From Paraburkholderia xenovorans LB400 (GTDB lineage: Bacteria; Pseudomonadota; Gammaproteobacteria; Burkholderiales; Burkholderiaceae), in assembly GCF_000013645.1 (NCBI RefSeq), contig NC_007952.1, forward strand, positions 2,666,001-2,730,000: DNA of 64,000 bases, in the 5' to 3' direction. Numbering within the stretch: position 1 is the first letter of the stretch; each line of letters starts with the position of its first letter. The notes under the pieces were generated by a model that ran no database searches, was not told the origin of the DNA, and was given only the letters and a program-made list of their open reading frames with translations. A program made the position numbers and the translations under genes. Shown here one piece after another: positions 43,120-52,156 of the stretch.

Positions 43120-43808
43120 GAGGTCTCGCGTTCCTGTAGCGCCGCCGCACCGTACGTAGTGCTGACGCGGTGGGCACGCCGGAACGCGTCCAGCGGCGGC
43201 AAGATATGGTCGACGGCGAGCGCGACGAATCCCGCGCGGTCGCCGCTTCTCAACTGCTCGATCATGGTGGCGTGATGCTCGCGCGAATGAGCCAGCAGAT
43301 GCGGATCGCCCACGCCATACCAGCGGATGCCGGTTGTTTCGACCCAAAGTTTTTCGATCGTCTCGGCCAGATACTGATTCGGACAGGTTGCCCAGATGCG
43401 CCGGTGAAAGGCGTCGTTCAGCACGTTGACCTGCAACAGATTGCCCGCGTCGAGTTCACGGCAATACTCTTCGTGAATCGCCTCGATCTGCGCCAGCGCC
43501 TCGGGTCTCGCCGGCATCGGCACGCGGCTCGCGGCCTCGCGCTGCAGGATCATCCTGACTTCGTAAATCTGCTCGACCTGCTGCAGCGAGAAGTCGCGCA
43601 CTATCACGCCACGATTTGGCCGCCGGGTGACGAGTCCCATCCGGTCGAGATGCACCAGTGCCGCCCGCGACACATGCCGGGACACACCGAACTGGGCGCT
43701 GATCTCCTCTTCGACGAGTCGCTGATGCGGCCGCAGACGGCCGATGATGATGTCCGACTTGATGCTTTCGATCAGTTGCGCCGCCTGTGCGTCGGTTTTC
43801 GTGACCAA
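43116..43808 (-). CDS. GntR-family (FadR subgroup) transcriptional regulator
   Basis: This 230-residue regulator has a winged HTH (about residues 10-75; ESIKSDIIIGRLRPHQRLVE, ISAQFGVSRHVSRAALVHLD) and a C-terminal all-helical FCD ligand domain (about 85-215; DAFHRRIW and HHATMIEQLRSGD with metal-binding His). Chosen start is a TTG at 43808 with GGGAG just upstream; a much longer open frame upstream is non-coding. Divergent from the sugar operon starting at 44049 and probably its repressor, with dyads in between. Confidence 0.88.
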   Translation of the reverse strand: MVTKTDAQAAQLIESIKSDIIIGRLRPHQRLVEEEISAQFGVSRHVSRAALVHLDRMGLVTRRPNRGVIVRDFSLQQVEQIYEVRMILQREAASRVPMPARPEALAQIEAIHEEYCRELDAGNLLQVNVLNDAFHRRIWATCPNQYLAETIEKLWVETTGIRWYGVGDPHLLAHSREHHATMIEQLRSGDRAGFVALAVDHILPPLDAFRRAHRVSTTYGAAALQERETS

Positions 43809-43925
43809 ACCTGCTCCCTGAAAAAGTTGCGCCGGGCGCGCCGGTCCACTTGCCGGACACGCCGGGAAATTGGGCGGACGCCCGCTTATAGGGGGCCATT
43901 CTACCGAGCCAGAATGGCTACAGTA

Positions 43926-43966
43926 TTGGCGTTTACCTTTACGCCAATTTAATTGACAAAATTGTC
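43926..43966. promoter_or_regulatory. Two adjacent dyads in the gntR / sugar-operon divergent promoter
   Basis: Dyad 1 has 7-bp arms TTGGCGT and ACGCCAA (43926-43932, 43941-43947) around 8 bp. Dyad 2 is GACAA-AA-TTGTC at 43955-43966 and overlaps a TTGACA hexamer that could be a -35. These are plausible GntR operators. Which protein binds is inferred. Confidence 0.5.
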
Positions 43967-44048
43967 GCCAAATTCGACACTCCGTTTCCATTGGTTCTGG
44001 ATCGCGAGAAAAGCGGCTTGCAGAACGGCACAAGAAGGATGCGGAGAC

Positions 44049-44846
44049 ATGAATCGACGGGCCGACCTCAACGGCATTCAGACCCACTACCGGTTGACCG
44101 GCAAGGCCGGCGCGCCGACGGTCATCCTCAGCCACGGGCTCGCCGCCGATCTGTCGATGTGGGCGCCACAGCTCGATATGCTGTCGCGCTCCTTCTCCGT
44201 GCTCTGCTATGACATCCGCGGCCACGGCGGCACCAGCGCCACGCCTGGCGATTACTCGCTCGCGCTGCTGGCAGACGACGTCATCGCGCTCATGGATAGC
44301 CTCGGCATTGCCAGCGCGCATTACGTCGGCCTGTCTCTGGGCGGCATGATCGGGCAGCAGCTCGGCGCCTGGCACGGCGAGCGGCTTGCGAGCCTCACGC
44401 TATGCGCGACCACCAGCAATGCGCCGAAAGCGTCGTGGGACGCCCGCGTACACGAAGCCCGCGCGCGCGGCATCGCGCCGCTCGTCGAAGCGACGGTCGA
44501 CCGCTGGGTCACACCCGCGTTCAAGCGCGAGCAGCCGGAACTGATGGAGCAGATGCGCCGCATGGTGCTCGGCACGTCGCTCGACGGCTACGCGGGCAGC
44601 GCCGCCGCGATCCGCGACATGGAACTCGCGCCGGTGCTCGGCCGCATCGGCGTCCCCACGCTGGTCATCGCGGGCGAGGCCGATACCTCGACGCCGCTTC
44701 CCATCCTCGAACACATCGCCGATTCGATCCCCGCCGCCACCTTGCTGACGGTGCCCGAAGCGGCGCACATGCCCACTATGGAGCGGCCGGAACTGTGCAA
44801 TCCGGCGCTCGAACGCTTTCTGCTCGCGCACTCTAGCGACCAGTAA
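44049..44846 (+). CDS. Alpha/beta hydrolase, enol-lactonase-like
   Basis: This 265-residue protein of the PcaD-like group has nucleophile Ser96 in VGLSLGGMIG, oxyanion loop LSHGLAADLSMW, acid Asp in AGEADTSTP and His in PEAAHMPTMERP. 3-oxoadipate enol-lactonases and related lactonases look like this, but no other protocatechuate genes are near, so a sugar lactone or ester substrate is more likely here. GCGGAG precedes the ATG. The first gene of the operon with SDR and ABC genes. Confidence 0.86.
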   Translation: MNRRADLNGIQTHYRLTGKAGAPTVILSHGLAADLSMWAPQLDMLSRSFSVLCYDIRGHGGTSATPGDYSLALLADDVIALMDSLGIASAHYVGLSLGGMIGQQLGAWHGERLASLTLCATTSNAPKASWDARVHEARARGIAPLVEATVDRWVTPAFKREQPELMEQMRRMVLGTSLDGYAGSAAAIRDMELAPVLGRIGVPTLVIAGEADTSTPLPILEHIADSIPAATLLTVPEAAHMPTMERPELCNPALERFLLAHSSDQ

Positions 44847-44868
44847 CCTCTTTCTTCAGGAGTTCCTC

Positions 44869-45627
44869 ATGGCAGGTCGTCTCTCCGGAAAACGCATCAT
44901 CATCACGGGCGCAATCGGCAACATCGGCAAGGAAGCGGCGCGCGGCTTCATCGCGGAAGGCGCGCGAGTGGTCATCGGCGATATTGCCGAAGAGGCTGGC
45001 CGCGCCGTCGCCGCGGAACTCGGCGCGGCCGCCCACTTCGTCCAGGTCGACGTGACCAGCGAGGCTAGCGTCGCCAATCTGATCGCGCGCGGCGTCGAAT
45101 GGCTCGGCGGCCTCGACGCGCTGGCACAGAACGCCGGTTTGCAGCGCTCGGGCGCGATCGCCGGATTCGAACAGGCCAACTGGGATGCGCTCTTCGCGGT
45201 CAACGCGCGCGCCCATTTCTTCGGCGCCAAGCACGCCATCCCGCATCTGCAGCGCTCGGGCAAGGGCTCGATCATCAACATGTCGTCGCTGGCGGGTAAG
45301 CGCGGCGGGCCGGGTCTGGTCGCTTATTCGGCGTCGAAAGGCGCGGTGATCGCGTTCACCACCGCGCTCGCGCTCGAACTCGCGCCCGACAATATCCGCG
45401 TGAACGCGATCTGCCCAGGCTGGGTCGATACCGCGTTCAACCAGCCGGCAATCGACTTCATGGGCGGCGCCGACGCCCAGCAAAAGAAGATCGCGTCGCT
45501 CGTGCCGCTCGGCCGGCAGGCGAGCGCCACGGAAATCGCGCCGCTCTTCGTCTACCTCGCCTCCGACGAATCGGCGTACGTGACGGCGCAGTCGTTCGGC
45601 ATCGACGGCGGTGTCTACAATGGCTGA
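44869..45627 (+). CDS. SDR-family oxidoreductase
   Basis: This 252-residue classical short-chain dehydrogenase has the nucleotide loop G-x3-G-x-G as GAIGNIGKE (residues 14-20), NAG at NAGLQRSG, catalytic Ser in INMSSLAG, and Y-x3-K in AYSASKGAV. D40-type acidic residue after the second strand (VVIGDIAEE) favours NAD. In this operon it may oxidise an imported sugar or polyol to a lactone or ketose. The stop overlaps the next gene's start. Confidence 0.92.
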   Translation: MAGRLSGKRIIITGAIGNIGKEAARGFIAEGARVVIGDIAEEAGRAVAAELGAAAHFVQVDVTSEASVANLIARGVEWLGGLDALAQNAGLQRSGAIAGFEQANWDALFAVNARAHFFGAKHAIPHLQRSGKGSIINMSSLAGKRGGPGLVAYSASKGAVIAFTTALALELAPDNIRVNAICPGWVDTAFNQPAIDFMGGADAQQKKIASLVPLGRQASATEIAPLFVYLASDESAYVTAQSFGIDGGVYNG

Positions 45628-47164
45628 CGCACTCGCCACGTCTGCGGCGGCGTCGGGTGCGGGCGCACCGAAGATTCTCGACATCCAGGGCATCGCCAAG
45701 TCATATGGCGCAACGGTCGCGGTGCGCCGCGTCTCGTTCGACATCGAGCCGGGCGAAATTCACGCACTGCTCGGCGAGAACGGAGCCGGCAAATCGACCA
45801 TCGTCAAGGTGCTCTCCGGCATCGTCATACCGGACACCGGCACGCTCACGCTGGACGGCCGCGACTATGCGCCGGCCGACCCGATGGCCGCACGCGCCGC
45901 CGGCGTCTCCACTGCGTTCCAGGAACTGAGCCTGCTGCCCAACCTGAGCGTCGCGGAAAACCTGATGCTGCCGCGCCAGGCAAAGGGCAAGGCCGGTCTC
46001 GTATCGGTCGCGCAGAGCGAGGCACGCGCCGCCGCCATGCTGTCGGAATACGGCCTCGGCCACATTCATCCGGGCGTCTATGTACGCTCGCTGTCCCTCG
46101 CCGAAAAGCAGCGCATCGAAATCATGCGCGCCGTCGCCCGGCAGCCGCGCCTGCTCGTACTCGACGAACCGACCGCGGCGCTGTCCGACCCGACCTGGCT
46201 GTTCGACATACTCGAACGCATCACGGCGGCAGGTACCGGTGTGCTGTATATCTCGCACCGCCTTTCCGAAGTGCGCCGGCTATGCCGCCGCGGCACGGTG
46301 CTGCGCAACGGCGAAAGCATCGGGACGGTGTCGCTCGCCGGCATTGCGGATGCGGGCATCTTCAAGATGATGGTCGGCTCCGCCGCACGCGACACCCAGG
46401 CAACCCGCAGTACAGCGAAGCAAACGCGCCCGGAAGCGTTCGGCGTGACCAACCTGTCCGGCGGCACGGTGGCCGATATCACGCTGAGTGTCGGTAAGGG
46501 TGAGATCGTCGGGGTTGCGGGTCTGGAGGGTCAGGGGCAGCGGGATCTGTTCCGTATGCTCGCGGGTCTCACGCCCGTTCGCGGCGGGCAGATCCGCATC
46601 GACGGCAAGACCGTGAATCTCTCGAGTCCGGCTGAAGCGGCGCGAGCCGGCATCGGCTTCGTCCCCGAGGAGCGCAAGACCGAAGGCGTGTTCCTCGGCC
46701 TGCGCACCGACAGCAACATGACGCTGCCGATACTCGGCCGGCTCGGCCGCTTCGGTGTCGTCAACGGAGCGCGCGAAAAAGCCGCTGTCGAGCAGCAGGC
46801 CGGGCGTGTCGACCTCGCGAGCCGCTACCTGAAGCTGAAGATCGGCGCGCTCTCCGGCGGCAACCAGCAAAAGGCGCTGATTGGCCGCGTGCTGATGTCG
46901 GGCGCACGCCACCTAGTGCTATTCGATCCCACGCGCGGCGTCGACGTCGGCACCAAGGCCGTGATCTACGACGTGATCCGCGACTTCGTCGCGCAAGGCG
47001 GTTCGGCCCTGGTGTATTCCACCGAACTCGCCGAACTGATCCACCTGGTGGACCGATGCGTGGTCATCTACCACGGAACCGTCGCAGGCGAGGCGTCCGG
47101 TCCGGACCTCTCCGAACCGCGCCTCGTCGCCCTCGCGGCAGGACATGGAGTCTCAGATTCATGA
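45620..47164 (+). CDS. Sugar ABC transporter ATPase, RbsA type (two ABC domains)
   Basis: This 514-residue ATPase has two ABC domains. The first has Walker A GENGAGKST, Q-loop FQELSLLPNL, signature-like LSLAEKQRIEIMRA and Walker B LLVLDEPTAAL. The second starts near residue 280 with degenerate Walker A GLEGQGQRDL and has signature LSGGNQQKALIGR. This asymmetry is normal for RbsA/XylG/MglA proteins. It powers uptake with the two permeases downstream. ATG 45620 overlaps the SDR stop by 8 bp. Confidence 0.93.
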   Translation: MADALATSAAASGAGAPKILDIQGIAKSYGATVAVRRVSFDIEPGEIHALLGENGAGKSTIVKVLSGIVIPDTGTLTLDGRDYAPADPMAARAAGVSTAFQELSLLPNLSVAENLMLPRQAKGKAGLVSVAQSEARAAAMLSEYGLGHIHPGVYVRSLSLAEKQRIEIMRAVARQPRLLVLDEPTAALSDPTWLFDILERITAAGTGVLYISHRLSEVRRLCRRGTVLRNGESIGTVSLAGIADAGIFKMMVGSAARDTQATRSTAKQTRPEAFGVTNLSGGTVADITLSVGKGEIVGVAGLEGQGQRDLFRMLAGLTPVRGGQIRIDGKTVNLSSPAEAARAGIGFVPEERKTEGVFLGLRTDSNMTLPILGRLGRFGVVNGAREKAAVEQQAGRVDLASRYLKLKIGALSGGNQQKALIGRVLMSGARHLVLFDPTRGVDVGTKAVIYDVIRDFVAQGGSALVYSTELAELIHLVDRCVVIYHGTVAGEASGPDLSEPRLVALAAGHGVSDS

Positions 47165-48171
47165 ACACCTTCGCTTCAACTTCCAGCTTGAACGCTCCGT
47201 TGCGGCCCGACGCGTGGTATCGGCGCATGCTCGGCGACGGCACCACGATCATCGTCGCTATTCTCGCGGTGCTCACGGTGATCTTCGCCGCGACGCAATC
47301 CGATGCACTGAGCGCGAGCGTTCTCACCGACATTCTCAACAACAGCCTGCCGCTCGCGCTTGCGGCGGCCGGCGGCACGCTCGTCGTGCTGACGCGCGGC
47401 TTCGACCTCTCGGTCGCCGGCGTGGTGTCGCTGACCAACGTGCTGGTCGCGGTACACGGTGGCGACGGTCCGCTGGGCGCCCTGGAGGGTGCGGCGATCG
47501 CCGTCGCCGCCGGGGCGCTGGTCGGCGCCATCAATGGCTATCTGGTTGCGTACTGGAACCTGCAGTCGATCGCGCTCACGCTCGCGACGATGATCGTCTG
47601 CTCGGGCGTCACACTGCTCATTCTCGACGCGCCCGGCGGCAACGTCTCCGACTTCATGACCTACACGATGACCGATCGCCTCGGCAAGATCGTTCCAGTC
47701 GCGCTCGTGGTCGCCGTCTGCGTCTATCTGCTCTGGCGTGCATTGAGGCGCACGGACTGGGGCGTCGGCCTCTATGCGACCGGTGCCGATGAAACCGCCG
47801 CCGTACTCGCCGGCGTGCCCGTCAGGCGCGTCAAGCTGATCGCCTACATCCTGGCGGGCGTTTGCTACGGCCTCGCCGGCTTCATGCTGACCGCACTGAC
47901 TTCGACCGGCACGCCGAACGCGGGCGAACCGTACCTGTTGCTGGTGTTCGCGGCGATCGCGCTCGGCGGCACCTCGTTCGCGGGCGGCCGTGGCGGCGTC
48001 GCCGGATCCATGCTCGGCGCGCTGACGCTCACGCTGTTGCAGAAGGTGCTGTTTTCGACCGGCGTGTCGTCGTTCTACACCGGGATTTTCCAGGGCGTTG
48101 TGATGATCGCGGCGGTTGTCGTCGCGGTGTTCTTCGCTCGCGTCAGCACTCGTGGGGAGGTCCACGCATGA
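47161..48171 (+). CDS. Sugar ABC transporter permease 1 (RbsC/BPD_transp_2)
   Basis: This 336-residue inner-membrane protein has 8-10 hydrophobic helices. RbsC family marks are TRGFDLSVAGVVSLTNVLVA (in blocks), GAINGYLVAYWNLQSIALTLAT and the ATPase-contact loop GLYATGADETAAVLAGVPVR. ATGA overlap with the ATPase gene. It forms a heterodimer with the next permease, as expected when two non-identical permeases are present. Confidence 0.92.
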   Translation: MNTFASTSSLNAPLRPDAWYRRMLGDGTTIIVAILAVLTVIFAATQSDALSASVLTDILNNSLPLALAAAGGTLVVLTRGFDLSVAGVVSLTNVLVAVHGGDGPLGALEGAAIAVAAGALVGAINGYLVAYWNLQSIALTLATMIVCSGVTLLILDAPGGNVSDFMTYTMTDRLGKIVPVALVVAVCVYLLWRALRRTDWGVGLYATGADETAAVLAGVPVRRVKLIAYILAGVCYGLAGFMLTALTSTGTPNAGEPYLLLVFAAIALGGTSFAGGRGGVAGSMLGALTLTLLQKVLFSTGVSSFYTGIFQGVVMIAAVVVAVFFARVSTRGEVHA

Positions 48172-49211
48172 CCCAAGCTCCCTTGACCGGCGGCCGCCCC
48201 GCCGATACGCGCAGCGGCGACACCGCATCGGGCCTGTTTGCCCGGCTCGACCGCGACGTACGCACCGCAATCGCGCTGTTCGCCATTTCAGTCGCGCTGA
48301 TCGCCGCCTCACGCGTACTCGGCCCCAACTTCGGCAGCCTCGCGCAGATGAAGGCGATCCTCGTGATCTCCAGCTTCCTGATGGTGGTCGCATTCGGCCA
48401 GCAGATGGTGATTCTGCTCGGCGGCCTCGACTTGAGCGTCGCCTCGATGATGACGCTCGGCGGTGTACTCGCGTTCAAGTGGATCGGCGGCCCGGACTCG
48501 AACGTCGTGTGGGGTGTGCCGGCGATCCTCGCGATCACCGCCGCGCTCGGCGCATGCAGCGGCATTGGCGTGAGCCTCGTGAAAATTCCGCCGTTCATCA
48601 TGACGCTGGCAATGGGCGTGATCCTGTACGGCGTCACGCTCGGCTTCACCCAAGGCACGCCGACCGGCCAGCCTTCCGCCGCGCTGTCCGCGCTATTCGC
48701 GAGTACCGCGGCCGGCGTGCCGATCCTGTATCTGATGGTGGCCGCGATCGCGGTTGGCTGCTTCCTGCAGATGCGCACGAGTTTCGGCCGCAAGCTCTAC
48801 GCGCTCGGCACCAATCCGACCGCCGCCTATGTCGCCGGACTGCCGGTGCATCGGCTCACCATCGCGACCTACGCGATCAGCGGCGCGAGCGCGGGGCTCG
48901 CCGGCATCCTGATGCTCGGCTATGTGCGCGGCGTCACGCTCACGCTCGGCCAAAGCTATCTGTTGCCTTCGGTGGCGGCGGTCGTGATCGGCGGCACCTC
49001 GATTGTCGGCGGGCGCGGCATCTATCTCGGCGCCGCGGCCGGCGCGATCCTGCTGACCACGCTGTCGACCATCGTGTCTTCGCTCGGCATCGCGGAAGGC
49101 TGGCGCACGATCATCTATGGCGCCGTGATTTTTGTGGCTCTGGTGCTGTTGCGCGACGACCTCGCGCTGCTCATCAGGCGCAGTCGTTCCAGCAGCAGAA
49201 AACAACCTTAG
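48168..49211 (+). CDS. Sugar ABC transporter permease 2 (RbsC/BPD_transp_2)
   Basis: This 347-residue protein has the same fold as its neighbour: LLGGLDLSVASMMTLGG, KIPPFIMTLAMG, YALGTNPTAAYVAGLPVHR (ATPase-contact loop) and SYLLPSVAAVVIGGTSIVGG. The start overlaps the previous stop (ATGA) and GGGGAGG lies just upstream. The C-terminal tail is very basic and Ser-rich. Confidence 0.92.
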   Translation: MTQAPLTGGRPADTRSGDTASGLFARLDRDVRTAIALFAISVALIAASRVLGPNFGSLAQMKAILVISSFLMVVAFGQQMVILLGGLDLSVASMMTLGGVLAFKWIGGPDSNVVWGVPAILAITAALGACSGIGVSLVKIPPFIMTLAMGVILYGVTLGFTQGTPTGQPSAALSALFASTAAGVPILYLMVAAIAVGCFLQMRTSFGRKLYALGTNPTAAYVAGLPVHRLTIATYAISGASAGLAGILMLGYVRGVTLTLGQSYLLPSVAAVVIGGTSIVGGRGIYLGAAAGAILLTTLSTIVSSLGIAEGWRTIIYGAVIFVALVLLRDDLALLIRRSRSSSRKQP

Positions 49212-49245
49212 AGACCGGACCACCCGGACGACATACGGAGGAAAC

Positions 49246-50475
49246 ATGAAGTTTCGAACATCCCTCAAGACCTGTGCATTTGCACTCGCCACCGTTGCCA
49301 TGCTGGCCGGCTCCGCCGTGCAGAGCCAGGCCCAGACGCCGCCCAAGAAGTACAAGATCTATCTGAGCATGAGTTACAGCGGCAACGGCTATCAAACCGA
49401 AACGTCGAACCTGATCAAGGCGCTCGCGGCAACGCCGCCGTACGACAAGCTCGTCGATCTGAAGACCGTCATCTCCGGCACCGACGTGCAGGCGCAGGCC
49501 GCTGCGTACCAGAGCATGGTGTCGGCGGGCGCGGATGCCATCATCACGTTTCCGATCTCGTCGACCGGCCTGAACCGTGCTATCCACGAAGCGTGCGAAA
49601 AGCATGTGCTGGTCTACACGTATAGCGCGACGGTAACCGAGCCGTGTGCGCGCACGGTCAGCTACATCACGGCGGGCTTCGCGCCGAACACCGCGCAATG
49701 GCTCGTGAACAAGCTGAACGGCAAGGGCAATGTATTCATCGATCGCGGCGTGGCAGGCAATTCCGTCGACAAGATGAACTACGACGGCGCGATGAGCGTG
49801 TTCAGAAAGTACCCGGGGATCAAGATCGTCGCCGAATACTATGGCATGTGGAACAGCCAGACCACGCAGCAGGAAACGGCCAAGGCGCTCGCCGCGCACC
49901 CTGACGTCGACGCGATTTTCGGCGAGAACGGAGAGGACGGTATCGTCGCCGCGATGCTCGCGAGCGGCCAGAAGAAACTCGTTCCGGTGACGGGCGAAAA
50001 CACCAACGGATTCCGTCTCGCGCTCGCCAATGCCGATCTGAGAAAACGCGGTCTCGACGGCATTTCGTCGGGCGACCCGATCAACGTGTCTGGCTACGCG
50101 TTCAAGCTGATGATGGAAGAGCTGACCGGCAAGCGCAAAGTGGCGGTGCATAACATCGAATACCCGCTGCCGTGGGTGCCGGCCGACAAGGTCAAGGTGT
50201 GCACCGGCGACACGTTCGTCAACGGGTGCAACGCGTTCCCGTCCACCAAGGTGCCCGACTCGTTCAATACCGAAGTGTTCGATCCCGTGTTGACGCCGGA
50301 GCTTTCGCTCAATTCGGCGCTGCATGGCACTCCGACTCCGGGCGCAACGATCCAGCCGCTGCCCGCGAACGTCGTCAGGCAGGCACCGGATGTGCCGGGT
50401 GTGAACTGTCAGCATTGCCAGGCTCCGGCCGACCTGTTCAAACTGACGAAGGTCTCCGCGACGGTCCATCCGTAA
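49246..50475 (+). CDS. Sugar ABC transporter substrate-binding protein (Peripla_BP_4), with a Cys-x2-Cys tail
   Basis: This 409-residue periplasmic protein has a signal peptide ending SQAQT (about residues 1-31), then the RbsB-like fold: KIYLSMSYSGNGYQTETSNL, QSMVSAGADAIITFPISS, VNKLNGKGNVFIDRGVAGNS, DVDAIFGENGEDGIV. It is about 90 residues longer than RbsB. The extension after residue 330 contains Cys pairs (KVCTGDTFVNGC) and ends with NCQHCQAPADLF, an odd C-x2-C near the C-terminus. GGAGGAAAC precedes the ATG. Confidence 0.91.
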   Translation: MKFRTSLKTCAFALATVAMLAGSAVQSQAQTPPKKYKIYLSMSYSGNGYQTETSNLIKALAATPPYDKLVDLKTVISGTDVQAQAAAYQSMVSAGADAIITFPISSTGLNRAIHEACEKHVLVYTYSATVTEPCARTVSYITAGFAPNTAQWLVNKLNGKGNVFIDRGVAGNSVDKMNYDGAMSVFRKYPGIKIVAEYYGMWNSQTTQQETAKALAAHPDVDAIFGENGEDGIVAAMLASGQKKLVPVTGENTNGFRLALANADLRKRGLDGISSGDPINVSGYAFKLMMEELTGKRKVAVHNIEYPLPWVPADKVKVCTGDTFVNGCNAFPSTKVPDSFNTEVFDPVLTPELSLNSALHGTPTPGATIQPLPANVVRQAPDVPGVNCQHCQAPADLFKLTKVSATVHP

Positions 50476-50573
50476 GCCAACGGGCCTGTCAGGTTCAGCA
50501 GGCGCCGCGCAAACGCATCTGCTCTCCGGTTCGGCCGGACCGGAGACCGGTTGCCGGACCGGCGTCAGGAGGC

Positions 50574-50596
50574 GCCGGTCGATGCCGGCTTTTTTA
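50574..50596 (+). terminator. Short terminator between the ABC operon and the amidohydrolase gene
   Basis: GCCGG (50574-50578) pairs with CCGGC (50585-50589), followed by seven T. The stem is short but surrounding GC-rich repeats could extend it. It may be an attenuating rather than complete stop, since the next gene is in the same direction. Confidence 0.6.
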
Positions 50597-50620
50597 TCCG
50601 GCCGAATGGAGGTTTTAATC

Positions 50621-51502
50621 TTGACCATCCCCGTGTGCGCACCCGCACGTCCCCTCTCGCGCGCGCCGAAGCGCAAGTTGCCGCGCGGCACTGTCGACTG
50701 CCATTTTCATGTATTCGGACCGGCCGAAGAATGGCCGTACGCGCCAGGCCGCAGCTACACACCGCCTGATGCGACGCTGGCCGATTACGAGCGGCTTGCC
50801 CAGACATTCGGCATTTGCCGCTCGGTGATCATCCAGCCGAGTCCGTACGGGATGGATAACCGGCGCAGCCTGCAAGCCGTCTCCGACAGCCGGCTGGAGA
50901 TGCGCGCCGTGCTGGTCGTCGAGCCGACCGTCAGCGACGCCGAACTCGGCGAATACCATCGTCTCGGCGCGCGCGGCGTGCGCCTGAATCTGCTGTTCGG
51001 CGCCGGGCTCGCCGTGGAAACCGCAGATGTGCTCGCGCGGCGCATCCGCGATCTGGACTGGCACTTGCAGTTTCTTGCGGACGTATCCACGATCGACGAT
51101 CTGCCCCGACTCGTGCAGCGTCTGCGCGTGCCGGTGGTGTTCGATCATCTCGGTCACGTGCCGGCGCATAAGGGCACACGCAATGCAGGTTTCCAGAATC
51201 TGCTCGCGCTGGTGCGTGAAGGACTCGCGTGGGTCAAGCTGTCCGGGCTCTACCGCAGCACGGGTTTGGCGAACACGCCCTACGACGATACGCGGCCTTT
51301 CATCGACGCGTTGATCGACGCGAACCCGAGGCAGCTTTTATGGGGCACGGATTGGCCTCATCCGTCGATCGCGGTGCCTATGCCCGACGATACCGACCTC
51401 GTCGATCAGTTCGGCGCATGGGTCGAAGACGAGGCACTCCAGCAAGCCATCCTGGTCGACAACCCGGAGCGGCTTTACGGATTTGAACCGTACGTTGGCT
51501 AG
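50621..51502 (+). CDS. Amidohydrolase-2 family lactonase-like enzyme (LigI / galactarolactone isomerase-like)
   Basis: This 293-residue TIM-barrel metal hydrolase has TVDCHFHVFGPAEEWPY (HxH metal motif), VEPTVSDAEL, RVPVVFDHLGHVP, WVKLSGLYR and the C-terminal WGTDWPHP. Relatives are 2-pyrone-4,6-dicarboxylate lactonase and sugar-acid lactone isomerases. TTG 50621 is chosen because GGAGG sits 8 nt before it; ATG 50606 lies over that ribosome site and is unlikely. Probably part of the same sugar or sugar-acid pathway as the upstream ABC operon. Confidence 0.87.
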   Translation: MTIPVCAPARPLSRAPKRKLPRGTVDCHFHVFGPAEEWPYAPGRSYTPPDATLADYERLAQTFGICRSVIIQPSPYGMDNRRSLQAVSDSRLEMRAVLVVEPTVSDAELGEYHRLGARGVRLNLLFGAGLAVETADVLARRIRDLDWHLQFLADVSTIDDLPRLVQRLRVPVVFDHLGHVPAHKGTRNAGFQNLLALVREGLAWVKLSGLYRSTGLANTPYDDTRPFIDALIDANPRQLLWGTDWPHPSIAVPMPDDTDLVDQFGAWVEDEALQQAILVDNPERLYGFEPYVG

Positions 51503-51758
51503 ACGTTCCTGCACCGCACACGGAGCGTTTGTCCCGACTGCCGTGAGCAGCCTTTCTACGCGAGAACTAAAAGCAAAGACCGAAGCAATCCCATACCAAA
51601 TGGCACAAGACCATGCAATCTTCCGCCGACTCCAATTCCGTATGCTGGCTGTGCTGCGACTCACCATCGCGAGCTTGCCAGGGCGGGGCTGGGCATGAGT
51701 ACCAGCCTGATCGCCAGGTATTCAGAGCGCTGCTCTCTCTTAACGTTGGAGAAATTGT

Positions 51759-52091
51759 ATGGCCGACTACAAAACCACCACTTTCGTCGCCGGTGCATTC
51801 GCCGCGGCTCTTGCCGCGATGACGGCCACGCCCGCGAGTGCCGAGGAATTCACCGCGGCACAGAAGAAGATTCAGGCCGAGCATACAGCCCTCGTCAAAT
51901 CCGGCAAGGTCGAGCCCTGTTTCGGCACGGCTCTGAAGGGGCAGAATGATTGCTACGCGGGTGCGGGTACAACCTGCGCCGGAACGAGCAGCACCGACTA
52001 TCAGGGCAACGCGTTCAAGCTGGTGCCCAAAGGAACGTGCACCACCATCTCCACGCCGAACGGATCCGGCAGCCTGTCGCCCAAGGCCTGA
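51759..52091 (+). CDS. bufA: Bufferin precursor peptide (DUF2282, BufA1-like)
   Basis: This 110-residue preprotein has a signal peptide of about 28 residues (AALAAMTATPASA then EEF), unusual for RiPP precursors but normal for bufferins, and a mature part with four Cys: C54 (EPCFG), C65 (NDCYAG), C73 (TTCAGTSS), C94 (GTCTTI). The C-x10-C-x7-C-x20-C spacing and KGQNDC...CAG...KGTC pattern fit DUF2282. In characterised bufferins the DUF692 enzyme modifies Cys to copper-binding heterocycles and the product buffers metal in the periplasm. First gene of a five-gene operon. Confidence 0.9.
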   Translation: MADYKTTTFVAGAFAAALAAMTATPASAEEFTAAQKKIQAEHTALVKSGKVEPCFGTALKGQNDCYAGAGTTCAGTSSTDYQGNAFKLVPKGTCTTISTPNGSGSLSPKA

Positions 52092-52156
52092 GATCGATCA
52101 GCGGCCGGGCACCGTCAAGCCCGGCCTCGTAGTTCTAATCGCAATCACGGTTGGCT

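Noticed and set aside
43809..44375. Long N-terminal extension of the GntR frame
   Set aside because: It overlaps the divergent hydrolase gene and the promoter dyads; the TTG at 43808 with GGGAG fits the family length.
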